This document shows, piece by piece, positions 54,419 to 61,854 of a stretch of DNA of 64,000 nucleotides. The stretch is taken from positions 310,001-374,000 of the forward strand of contig CAVOWL010000006.1 in assembly GCA_963700105.1 (NCBI GenBank), given 5' to 3'. Positions within the stretch are counted from its first letter, which is position 1, and each line of letters begins with the position of its first letter. The DNA is from CAVUWL01 sp963700105 (lineage in GTDB: Bacteria > Actinomycetota > Thermoleophilia > Solirubrobacterales > 70-9). Position numbers and translations under genes: made by a program. Below the pieces are notes generated by a model. That model searched no databases. It was not told where the DNA came from and worked only from the letters and a program-made list of their open reading frames with translations.

Positions 54419-55864
54419 TCAGCCCTGCAGCGTGATGAAGCGCTCCTCGGTCAGCTCGATGACCGCGAAGGAGGGGCCCTCCCGCGTGTTACCGGAGTCC
54501 TTGACCCCACCGTAGGGCTGCTGATCGGCACGGAAGGTGGGGACCTCGTTGATCAGAACGCCGCCGAACTGCAGGCGGCGGGCCGCCTCCAACCCGCGGC
54601 CGATGTCGCGGGTGAAAACCCCCGCCTGCAGGCCGAACCTGGAGTCGTTTGCCATCTCCAGGGCCTGCTCGAAATCCGCGAAACGATCGATCGTCGCAAC
54701 CGGTCCGAAAATCTCCTCACACCAAACCTTGGCGCTTCGGGGCGGCGCCGAGAGCAGGGTTGGAGCAAGGCAGCGCTCCTCATCGACGAGCTCTCCACCG
54801 CTCAGCAGCTCAGCCCCCCCGCCGATTGCCTCATCGACCCAGGCCTTTACCCGGTCGCGGTCGGCGCGGCTGATCAGCGGTCCGACGTCGGTCTCTGGGT
54901 CGAGCGGATCGCCAACTCGAAGGGCCCCCATCTTGGCGATCAGCCGCTCGCTGAACCGATCGGCGATCGCCTCGTGGACGAGGATCCGCTGGATCGAGAT
55001 GCAGCTCTGCCCGGCGTGGGAGAAGGCGTGCACCTGCGCCTTATCGGCGGCCTGCTCCCAATCACCATCGGAGTTGACTATCAGCGGAGCGTTTGAACCG
55101 AGCTCGAGGTTGACCTTCTTGTGGGGAACGTGGCTGCGGATCCCCCACCCGACCCCCGCCGATCCGGTGAAGCTGAGCGCCCTGGTCAGCGGGTGCTCGA
55201 CGATCGCGTTGCCCACCCTTGAACCCGGACCGGGAATGACGCTGAGCCAGCCGCCCGGCAATCCCGCTTCGGTCAGGATCGAGGCCAGCTTAAGCGCCGA
55301 GATCGGCGTCTGCCCGGCCGGCTTTAGGACGACGGCGTTGCCGGCGGCGATTGCCGGCCCGAGCTTGTGGGCGACGAGGTTGAGTGGGAAATTAAACGGG
55401 CTGATTGCGCCGACCACTCCGTAGGGCATGCGCAGGATCACGCCAAGCTTGCCAGCGCCCGTGGGCGAGGCCTCCATCGGCACCGTGGCACCGGTCAGCT
55501 TGCGCGCCTCAACCGCGGAAAATGTGAGGGTATCGACGCAGCGCTCGGCCTCGACCCGGGCCGTCTTTAGCGGCTTGCCGGCCTCGGCAGAGATCGTCAG
55601 CGCCAGGTCCTCGAGGCGAGCGCCGACCAGCTCCGCGGCGCGATCGAGCACCGCCGCTCGGGCGTATTGGGGGAAATCGTCCCTTTCAAAAGCGGCCTGG
55701 GCGGCGGCGGCGGCGCGCTCCACGGTCGCCTCATCGCCCTGGGCAACCCGACCCACAATGGTCTCGTCGTAGGGGCTTCGAACCTCGCCCCAATCGCCGG
55801 TCTCGATCCACTCACCGCCCGCCAAGAGCTTGTAATCGATCGCCTCAAACGTCTGCGTCGCCAT
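54419..55864 (-). CDS. NAD(P)-dependent aldehyde dehydrogenase
   Basis: 481 residues from the ATG at 55864, which has GAGGAG 6 bases upstream; an earlier in-frame start at 55888 lacks this. ALDH family: FNFPLNLVAHKLGPAIAAGN, SFTGSAGVGW (NAD loop), VNLELGSNAPLIV (general-base Glu), HAGQSCISIQR (nucleophile Cys), EEIFGPVATI. Similar in style to the GAPN / non-specific succinate-semialdehyde group. Substrate not fixed by motifs. It could oxidise the aldehyde made by the decarboxylase at 50940-52538, but fumC and a lipoprotein gene lie between, so no operon. Ends 3 bp from fumC. Confidence 0.9.
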   Translation of the reverse strand: MATQTFEAIDYKLLAGGEWIETGDWGEVRSPYDETIVGRVAQGDEATVERAAAAAQAAFERDDFPQYARAAVLDRAAELVGARLEDLALTISAEAGKPLKTARVEAERCVDTLTFSAVEARKLTGATVPMEASPTGAGKLGVILRMPYGVVGAISPFNFPLNLVAHKLGPAIAAGNAVVLKPAGQTPISALKLASILTEAGLPGGWLSVIPGPGSRVGNAIVEHPLTRALSFTGSAGVGWGIRSHVPHKKVNLELGSNAPLIVNSDGDWEQAADKAQVHAFSHAGQSCISIQRILVHEAIADRFSERLIAKMGALRVGDPLDPETDVGPLISRADRDRVKAWVDEAIGGGAELLSGGELVDEERCLAPTLLSAPPRSAKVWCEEIFGPVATIDRFADFEQALEMANDSRFGLQAGVFTRDIGRGLEAARRLQFGGVLINEVPTFRADQQPYGGVKDSGNTREGPSFAVIELTEERFITLQG

Positions 55865-55953
55865 CGCGGTCTCCTCGTCGTTAGCCAACTCAGCCTAGAG
55901 CAGGGCCGCTGCTCAGCTACCTCGAAGCGGCGAGATCACCCAGATCGACGTGA

Positions 55954-56943
55954 TCATCCATCCGCGTAGGGCTCGATTGGAATTCCGTGCTCGCTCTCTC
56001 GCGTTCCCAGCTCATAGGCCGCCGCGGCCCCGAGGGAGAGCTGCCTAGAACGGGCGCCCGGGCGCTCGATGCTCAGCTGCAGATCGGATATCGAGCAGTT
56101 GATCGTCGTGTGCTCGGAGCCCTTGGGATCGGCGTAGATCCAACCGACGAAATCCTTCTTGGCAGCCGCGATCTCGCCCCGGACCAAAATGCCCTCGCCG
56201 GGAAGGACGAAGGAGCAAGTTCCAGCGCCCGCCTCGATCGAGGTCTTCGGAATCAGCCGAAGGCCGCCGAGGCGGTGCGCCTGACCCTCCAGCATCATCA
56301 CTCCGGCGCAGATCCAGGGGGTGATCCAGGGACCGATCTTGAGGCGAGCCGCACCGGCGTCAAAATAGGTTTCCTCCGCACCCGGGAAATCGGAGCCCTC
56401 GAGCCAGACCCAGCGCTCGGCGTGCTCGGTTCCCCAATTGTGGCCGATCATCCCCGGCCAGCCCGAGATCTCGATCGGTCGCTGGTCGACCTCGAGGCGG
56501 CCGTCGAAGCGGGCGTCTGGGTAGGGAGCAATGAACTTGGTACGGGGCAGCGGGGCGCGGTACAGCCAGTCGGCGGGGAGGTACTTACAGGGGCTTGCGC
56601 CACCAGAAAAGGAAAGATCCCAACTCGCCCGCAACGCCTCGCTTTGGACGGCTCCCTTGGCCCCGGCGGGCCCGAGCTCGGCTCCGTTGACCCTGATCCA
56701 GGCATCCGCGGGCGCCGCCAGCTCGTCTGCCCCGACGGTCACCTTGGTTGCCCGCGGCGCCCCCTCGTCTCGATCAAAGAAAACGAACCAGATCGCCGCG
56801 CTGGGCTGCGCACCGGGGCGCTTGTGGACGGTGTGGCGGATCCAGATCCCCTGGCCGCCACCGGGACGGGTGGCCTTGATGTAGAAGCTCTCGTAATGGC
56901 CGGCCCTGGTCGCGACCAGCGGAAAACGGGCACCCTGCTGCAT
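55954..56943 (-). CDS. AttH/CrtC-like lipocalin-fold protein (hydroxyneurosporene-synthase-like)
   Basis: 329 residues, ATG start. Two beta-rich halves. The diagnostic segment is ISGWPGMIGHNWGTEHAERW, matching the 'G...HNWG...' of the AttH/CrtC and tocopherol-cyclase-like families, whose fold is a double lipocalin. Early segment HYESFYIKATRPGG also fits. Families of this fold bind hydrophobic ligands; CrtC adds water to carotenoid end groups. No carotenoid or fatty-acid cluster is adjacent, so the activity cannot be assigned. No signal peptide. Lies 2 bp after the ychF stop in the same direction, so part of the PAP2-ychF operon. Confidence 0.55.
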   Translation of the reverse strand: MQQGARFPLVATRAGHYESFYIKATRPGGGQGIWIRHTVHKRPGAQPSAAIWFVFFDRDEGAPRATKVTVGADELAAPADAWIRVNGAELGPAGAKGAVQSEALRASWDLSFSGGASPCKYLPADWLYRAPLPRTKFIAPYPDARFDGRLEVDQRPIEISGWPGMIGHNWGTEHAERWVWLEGSDFPGAEETYFDAGAARLKIGPWITPWICAGVMMLEGQAHRLGGLRLIPKTSIEAGAGTCSFVLPGEGILVRGEIAAAKKDFVGWIYADPKGSEHTTINCSISDLQLSIERPGARSRQLSLGAAAAYELGTRESEHGIPIEPYADG

Positions 56944-56945
56944 CG

Positions 56946-58019
56946 CTAGACCCTAATGGTCACCACGTCACCGTCTTTGACCACGTAGCTTCGGCCCTCA
57001 ATCCGCAACAGCCCCTTCTCGCGCGCCTGGGAATAGCCGCCGTATCGCACCAACTCCTCCCAGCCGATCACCTCGGCTTTGATGAAAGCGTCGCGGATCT
57101 CGGTGTGGATAGTTCCCGCCGCCTCCAGCACGCTGGTTCCGCGGCGCAGCGGCCGCGCGACTGCCTCCTTGTCCTCGCCGGCGGTGAAGAAGGTGATCAG
57201 ATCCAGGAGCTGGTAGGCGGCTCCGATCAGGCGCGCCAGACCCGAGCCCTCGACTCCGTATGACTCGCGCATCTCCCTCGCTTCAGCCGGATCCAGCTCG
57301 GCGAGCTCGCTCTCGATTCTGGCGCTGATCGCGATCGCACCGGCACCCACCGCGGCGGCGTGGGAGGCGAGCCCGGCGGGCACCTCGGCCTCGCCCTCAT
57401 CGACGTTTGCCACGTAGAGGACCGGCTTTGAGGTCAGCGCGGCGAGCTGGCGCGATGCGGCGGGCGCGGCATCTGGAACCGCGACGGAGCGAGCCGGCCG
57501 ACCGGCGGCGATCGCCGCGTGGACGGATTGAAGCCAGCCCAGCTCCGCGATCGCCTCCGGGTCACCGGACTTAGCCTGCTTTGCGACCCGCTGCAGCCGC
57601 CGCTCGACCTGCTCGAAGTCAGAGAGCAACAGCTCGGTCTCGATCGTCTCGATGTCGGCGAGGGGGTCAACTCTGCCGTCGGGGTGGGGGACCCCGGATT
57701 GCTCGTGACAGCGCACCACGTGGCAGATTGCGTCGGTCTCGCGGATCGAGGCGAGGAACCGATTGCCGAGCCCCTCTCCCTCAGCGGCCCCCTTGACCAG
57801 TCCGGCGATGTCATGGAAGGAGATCGTCGCCGCGACCAGCTCGGAGCTTCTGACCGTCTCGGCCACGCGCTGCAGCCGCTCATCTGGAACCTCGGTTATC
57901 GCGACGTTCGGCTCGATCGTCGTGAATGGGTAATCCCCGGTCTGCGCTCCTCCCTTAGTCAATGCATTAAAGAGCGTCGACTTGCCGGCATTCGGCAGAC
58001 CGATAATTCCCACCTTCAT
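56946..58019 (-). CDS. ychF: Ribosome-binding ATPase YchF
   Basis: 357 residues, ATG start. Obg-related P-loop protein: G1 GLPNAGKSTLFNALT, switch FHDIAGLVKGAAEGEGLGNRFL, and the G4-position motif NVDE replacing NKxD, which makes the family use ATP rather than GTP. The coiled-coil insert about 120-200 and the TGS domain at the end (KAEVIGWEELVRYGGYSQARE...YVVKDGDVVTIRV) are present. Standard length is ~363. It acts on ribosomes and stress adaptation. Overlaps the upstream PAP2 gene by 4 bp. Confidence 0.95.
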   Translation of the reverse strand: MKVGIIGLPNAGKSTLFNALTKGGAQTGDYPFTTIEPNVAITEVPDERLQRVAETVRSSELVAATISFHDIAGLVKGAAEGEGLGNRFLASIRETDAICHVVRCHEQSGVPHPDGRVDPLADIETIETELLLSDFEQVERRLQRVAKQAKSGDPEAIAELGWLQSVHAAIAAGRPARSVAVPDAAPAASRQLAALTSKPVLYVANVDEGEAEVPAGLASHAAAVGAGAIAISARIESELAELDPAEAREMRESYGVEGSGLARLIGAAYQLLDLITFFTAGEDKEAVARPLRRGTSVLEAAGTIHTEIRDAFIKAEVIGWEELVRYGGYSQAREKGLLRIEGRSYVVKDGDVVTIRV

Positions 58020-58510
58020 AGTGAGAGCGGGACGATCAGACCCAGCGCGACGCCGAGCAGGGCTCCGGCCAAGACATCGGATGGGTAGTGCATTCCCAGA
58101 TAGGGGCGGCCCAGCGAGAGGGCAAGGGCGACGAGGAGCGCCGAGGCCACCGCTGGATCGACCCGGACCATCGCCGTCGCCACCGCAAAGGATGAGGTCG
58201 CATGAGCGGAGGGGAAGCTGAGCGAGCTAGGCGCCCCGCCCAACGCCGGCAGTCCGGGCAGGACCGGGCGTGGCCGCTTGACCAGAACCTTGATCCCGTA
58301 GTTGAGGCAGATCGCCAGCGGCCCGAGCGCGGCGCAGATCAACCAGGCCTGGCGCTGGGAGGGATCGATCAAGGCGAGCGCAAGGCCGAGGACGATCCAG
58401 ACCACGGCGTTGTTGCCGGCCCTACCCAGTGCCTTGGCGGCGGACTCAAGCCCCGGCGAGTGGCCGCGGGTTCGCATCAAGCGCAACAGTCTGAGGTCAG
58501 CCTTACGCAT
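58016..58510 (-). CDS. PAP2-family membrane phosphatase
   Basis: 164 residues, ATG start. Five or six membrane segments with the three acid-phosphatase blocks: KVLVKRPRP (KxxxxxxRP), PSAHATSSF (PSGH with Ala for Gly), SLGRPYLGMHYPSDVLAG (SRxxxxxHxxxD). Removes phosphate from lipid phosphates such as undecaprenyl pyrophosphate or phosphatidic acid. In mycobacteria a PAP2 protein is proposed to dephosphorylate decaprenyl-phosphoryl-phosphoribose, and the synthase for that lipid is present at 12361-13317, so this is a candidate partner (inference). Overlaps ychF by 4 bp. Confidence 0.88.
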   Translation of the reverse strand: MRKADLRLLRLMRTRGHSPGLESAAKALGRAGNNAVVWIVLGLALALIDPSQRQAWLICAALGPLAICLNYGIKVLVKRPRPVLPGLPALGGAPSSLSFPSAHATSSFAVATAMVRVDPAVASALLVALALSLGRPYLGMHYPSDVLAGALLGVALGLIVPLSL

Positions 58511-58548
58511 CGGCGCCGCAGGATAAGCCGCTCAGTCAGTATTCGCTG

Positions 58549-59517
58549 ATGCCCTCGGTCCCCGGCTACCAGCACAGCCCCGGCCAGCACTGCGGCTCGA
58601 CTGCGCTTGCCAACTTGCTCAGCTTCCACGGAGTGAAGATCAGCGAGGAGACCGCGTTTGGCCTCGGCGCGGGCGCCTGCTTTTACTACGTCACCCTCGA
58701 GGAGTCCTCTCCGACCCGATGGTTTAACGGCCGAACCGCGCGGCTGGAGGAGAACTTTCGCGACCTGAGCGGCGCCGGGCTGGCGCTGCGTACCTTTGCG
58801 CCCAGTGATGAGGGGGCCTGGCGGGCCGCCCGAGCCGAGATCGACGCCGGCAACCCGGTGCTCTTGCTCACCGACCTCTTCTACCTCGATCACTACGGCA
58901 ACTCGGCCCATTTCCCCGGCCACGCGGTAATCCTCGCCGGCTATGACGCCGATCAGGCCCAGCTCTCCGACACCGGATTTGAGTCCCTGCAGAACACCAG
59001 CCTGAAAAACCTCGCGCTGGCGCGCCACGGCAACCACCCCGCCTACCCACTGCGCGGCCACATGTTCACGATATCTGGGCCGATCGATCCGACCGCGCTG
59101 CGGGCGGCCGTGCCGCGCGCAATAGAGCACGCGGCGAAAGAAATGCTCGAGCCGGCTCTGGGGGCGTTCGCCGGACTGCCCGCGCTGAGGAGATTTGCAG
59201 CCGAGGCGGGCGCCTGGCCGGAGGTCGCTGAGGATTGGCGCTGGTGTGCGCGGTTTGGCTACCAGGTGATCGAGCGACGTGGCACCGGCGGCGGCGCCTT
59301 TCGGCTTATCTATTCCCGCTTCCTCGCGGAGTTCAAACGCCCCGAGGCAGCGCTCGCCGCGGCGGCGGCGAGCGCCTGGAGCGACCTGGCCGCTGCCTTT
59401 CAGGCAGCCAGCGAGCAGGAGGGCCCCGAGGCGGCGAGTTGGCGGCGGATCGAGCGCGAGGCAAAGCGCGTCAGCGAGAGCGAGGATCGGCTCTGGACAG
59501 CGCTCGCCGGGGCCTAG
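58549..59517 (+). CDS. BtrH-like N-terminal domain protein with DUF4872-type C-terminal domain
   Basis: 322 residues, ATG start. The N-terminal domain matches BtrH, an acyl-transferring enzyme of butirosin synthesis: QHCGSTALANLLSFHGVKISE with Cys15, FGLGAGACFYYV, and HFPGHAVILAGYD with His125 and Asp141 as the remaining triad members. Residues 160-320 are helical with ARFGYQVIERRGTGGGAFRLIYSRFL, the pattern of the DUF4872 partner domain. It is a Cys-dependent hydrolase or acyltransferase fold. No aminoglycoside or peptide biosynthetic cluster is adjacent, so the acceptor is unknown. Divergent from the PAP2 gene. Confidence 0.78.
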   Translation: MPSVPGYQHSPGQHCGSTALANLLSFHGVKISEETAFGLGAGACFYYVTLEESSPTRWFNGRTARLEENFRDLSGAGLALRTFAPSDEGAWRAARAEIDAGNPVLLLTDLFYLDHYGNSAHFPGHAVILAGYDADQAQLSDTGFESLQNTSLKNLALARHGNHPAYPLRGHMFTISGPIDPTALRAAVPRAIEHAAKEMLEPALGAFAGLPALRRFAAEAGAWPEVAEDWRWCARFGYQVIERRGTGGGAFRLIYSRFLAEFKRPEAALAAAAASAWSDLAAAFQAASEQEGPEAASWRRIEREAKRVSESEDRLWTALAGA

Positions 59518-59540
59518 AGCGGCGCCCCAGCCGATCTCGC

Positions 59541-60266
59541 TCAGGGGCTAAATCGCGCGAAATATCCAAGCCGAGGGCCCGAGTGCCTCACGTAGCTCAG
59601 GCCGGCGGCGGCGGCGAGGCGCCGCAGGCGCTTCAGGCCGACGAAATGCGGGTCGCCAAACAGCTCGCCGATGACCAAGCGCCCGCCCGGGCGAAGGACG
59701 CGTCGCATCTCTGCCAAAGCGGCCGCTTTATCGGGAATCTCACCGAGCACTGCGGTCAGGATCACGGCGTCGATTGAGGCAGTCTCAAACGGCAGGGCGC
59801 CGGCATCGCCGCGGCTGGGGGTGAGGTTGGTCAGGGCGCGCTTGGCGGCTCGCGCCATCGTGTGGTCGAGAAACTTCTGCTGCAGATCGAAGATCTCCAG
59901 TCGCCCTCCCGGGCCAATCCATCCGGCCAGGTCGAGACTGTAATAACCAACCCCCGGGCCGATCTCTAAAAGCCGCTCGCCGGGCTGCGGCCTGAGCACC
60001 TCGCGAAGGCGGCGCCGGCTGATGATCGGGTGCGGCGCCTGGACCCAGAAGCGCTGGCCGTAGGGGCAGGCTGAGGGGTTCCGCCGCCACCAAAGGGCAG
60101 CCGCAAAGGCAGCCGTGGCGAGCGTCGCGGTGAGGGCTAGGCCGCGCCGCTTGAGAGCTTGATCCGAGACCGTGGCCTCAGTCGTTGCGGCTGAAACCGA
60201 CCCTGTGGTCGGTCGACTCGATGCGCAAAAAGGCGACCTTTCCGAGGTAGAGTGCAAGGACGCCAT
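59541..60266 (-). CDS. Class I SAM-dependent methyltransferase, N-terminal membrane anchor; start uncertain
   Basis: Given from the ATG at 60266 because no ATG, GTG or TTG lies between the stop of the overlapping upstream gene (60178) and the conserved body. The body begins ALKRRGLALTATLATAAFAAAL (one membrane helix), then NPSACPYGQRFWVQAPHPII, motif I LLEIGPGVGYYSLDLAGW, acidic residue in LEIFDLQQK, and GDAGALPFETASIDAVIL with LGEIPDKAAAL. Methyl transfer to a small molecule, membrane attached. With the 60266 start it would overlap the 73-residue gene by 89 bp, which is unusual. A rare start codon is an alternative. The nearest internal GTG would delete the conserved NPSACPYGQRF block. Confidence 0.78.
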   Translation of the reverse strand: MASLHSTSERSPFCASSRPTTGSVSAATTEATVSDQALKRRGLALTATLATAAFAAALWWRRNPSACPYGQRFWVQAPHPIISRRRLREVLRPQPGERLLEIGPGVGYYSLDLAGWIGPGGRLEIFDLQQKFLDHTMARAAKRALTNLTPSRGDAGALPFETASIDAVILTAVLGEIPDKAAALAEMRRVLRPGGRLVIGELFGDPHFVGLKRLRRLAAAAGLSYVRHSGPRLGYFARFSP

Positions 60267-60399
60267 CCTCGGTGTGGACATCGTGCCAACCACCCTTCTC
60301 GAGCTGCTTGCGAAGGTCCTTGAGGTCGGCATCGGTGAGCCTGGCGGAGATCACCTGGCCGCCTTCAAAGCCAATCTCAACGCGCTGTACCTCCGCCAT
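60178..60399 (-). CDS. Small conserved protein of unknown function
   Basis: 73 residues, ATG start overlapping the preceding stop by one base, with GAGGG upstream. Beta-rich and compact: QRVEIGFEGGQVISARLTDA, then a helix DLKDLRKQLEKGG, WHDVHTEDGVLALYLGKVAFLRIES. It resembles small subunit-like actinobacterial conserved proteins, but I cannot name the family. Located between the epimerase and a methyltransferase in one apparent operon. Confidence 0.68.
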   Translation of the reverse strand: MAEVQRVEIGFEGGQVISARLTDADLKDLRKQLEKGGWHDVHTEDGVLALYLGKVAFLRIESTDHRVGFSRND

Positions 60400-60809
60400 C
60401 AGTGCCCTCCCCTTGGTTCGACGATCTCGGTTAGTACCCCGCCGGTAAAGCGCGGGTGCAGGAAGGCCACCCGGCTGCCCCGGATACCAACCCGTGGCTC
60501 GGCGTCAAGCGGGCTGATTCCGGCGGCGGCGATCCGCCCCAGGGTGGTGTCGATGTCATCCACCGCGTAGGCGACGTGGTGCAGCCCCGGACCCTTGCGG
60601 GAGAGAAATTTGCCGACGGGGGTGCCTGGCCCAAGCGGGCGCAATAACTCGACGTGACCCTCTCCGACGTCCAGGAGAACCGCCTCCACGCCCTGGGACT
60701 CGACCGTCTCACGGTGCGCCAGCTGCATCCCGAAGCCGTCTTGGTAGAGCTCAATCGCGACTTCGATGTCCTCGACGGCTACGCCTATGTGGTCGATCCT
60801 TCCGAACAC
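60399..60809 (-). CDS. mce: Methylmalonyl-CoA epimerase
   Basis: 136 residues from the GTG at 60809. Vicinal-oxygen-chelate fold with two halves: DHIGVAVEDIEVAIELYQDGFG (metal ligand His7), GHVELLRPLGPGTPVGKFL (Glu54), GLHHVAYAVDDID (His77 or 78), and the last ligand Glu in TEIVEP. The HHVAYAVDDI and GSRVAFLHPRFTGGVLTE blocks are those of the epimerase and not of glyoxalase I. It converts (S)- to (R)-methylmalonyl-CoA, linking PccB (28956-30524) to the mutase (30846-32498), though located 28 kb away. Confidence 0.92.
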   Translation of the reverse strand: MFGRIDHIGVAVEDIEVAIELYQDGFGMQLAHRETVESQGVEAVLLDVGEGHVELLRPLGPGTPVGKFLSRKGPGLHHVAYAVDDIDTTLGRIAAAGISPLDAEPRVGIRGSRVAFLHPRFTGGVLTEIVEPRGGH

Positions 60810-60819
60810 CCAGGGGAGT

Positions 60820-61647
60820 CTACGTGGAGGCGGTTGGGTGGTCCCCGGGGCCCTGGGCCTGCTCGACCCGCAGGATCTCAGCCAGCGCCGCGATCCCCAC
60901 CTCGAGCTGCTCCTCGCTCGGCTCCTTGGTCGCAAAGAGCCGCTGAATCTCTCGGCCCGGTGCGTGAAAGGCCCGGGCCGCAACGCTGTCGTGGTGGCGG
61001 TCGCTCCAGGCAAACATCTCAACCGCAATCGAGGCGCCACCGAGGCCGACCCCGGCCCGAATCAGCGGTCCCGGGCTCTCGACCAGATGCTCGAGCAAGA
61101 CGGTGCCCCCGCCCGAGAGGAGCATCATCGGCGCGATCAGGTTTGAGCCGCAGCGATCGTGCTCTTTGGGCACCGTGGCGGGGTCCGAGACCCCCTGCTC
61201 ATAGGCGGCAATCGCCTTGTGCTCAACGCCGTGATAGGCGGCGAGATCGCGGTCCATCAGTGCGACCAGCGCCGGCAGCGTGCCGATCACCTGCACCGCC
61301 GCCTCGCGCAGGCTCGAGGATCTCAGCCGTTTGCGCGCCAGCGCCGTCGCAGCCAGGGTGCCCACCGCGGCTGCCACGACCCGCAAATTCTCAAACGGCA
61401 TCCGCGCGGCCGGCAGGTGGCGGCGCGCCAGCGGCAGGACGGCTATCGCCTCTGCCAGTTTGAGCGGCCCGCGCAGGCCCGGAAGGCGCGCCGCCAACTT
61501 CGGCGCAAGCGCCGGCTTTCGCCGCGAGGCGACCTCGATCCGTCCCTCGCGATCGCGCACCGCGGCCGCCCAGTGGGTAGGACCGTGGATCAGGAGACCG
61601 TTGCGGAGCGCCATCCCACCGAGGCGAAGGGGCTTTTGTGCGTTCAC
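60820..61647 (-). CDS. DUF1385-family membrane protein (YqhQ-like)
   Basis: 275 residues from the GTG at 61647; relatives begin with the LRLGGMALRNGLLIHGPTHWAAAVR segment found right after it, and the longer open frame upstream is unconvincing. Features: internal hydrophobic segments about 90-125 and 155-230, the HGVEHKAIAAYEQG block, and RCGSNLIAPMMLL, both hallmarks of DUF1385. The role in cells is not established. 10 bp before the epimerase, so co-transcribed. Confidence 0.85.
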   Translation of the reverse strand: MNAQKPLRLGGMALRNGLLIHGPTHWAAAVRDREGRIEVASRRKPALAPKLAARLPGLRGPLKLAEAIAVLPLARRHLPAARMPFENLRVVAAAVGTLAATALARKRLRSSSLREAAVQVIGTLPALVALMDRDLAAYHGVEHKAIAAYEQGVSDPATVPKEHDRCGSNLIAPMMLLSGGGTVLLEHLVESPGPLIRAGVGLGGASIAVEMFAWSDRHHDSVAARAFHAPGREIQRLFATKEPSEEQLEVGIAALAEILRVEQAQGPGDHPTAST

Positions 61648-61739
61648 CGCTGCCACGATAGCCGCCTCCGCCCGCGGGGGTGGCAGCGTCGCGACCGCGC
61701 CATCGCGGCGCGGTCGCTGACACCCATCCCTGTAAGAGT

Positions 61740-61774
61740 CCGGCCGGAGACCCCCAGTCCAGGCCTCCGGCCGG
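61740..61774. terminator. Hairpin between rarA and the DUF1385 gene
   Basis: Perfect 10-bp stem CCGGCCGGAG/CTCCGGCCGG with a 15-base loop, in the 207-bp gap downstream of rarA (minus strand). Plus-strand side is followed by TGTTGTGTG; minus-strand side has no T-run. Confidence 0.5.
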
Positions 61775-61854
61775 TGTTGTGTGTCGGCTCTCCCTGGCTC
61801 TAGCTTGGAAAGCCGAACCTGAAACACCGGGGCCTCACCGAAGTTGCGCCGCGG

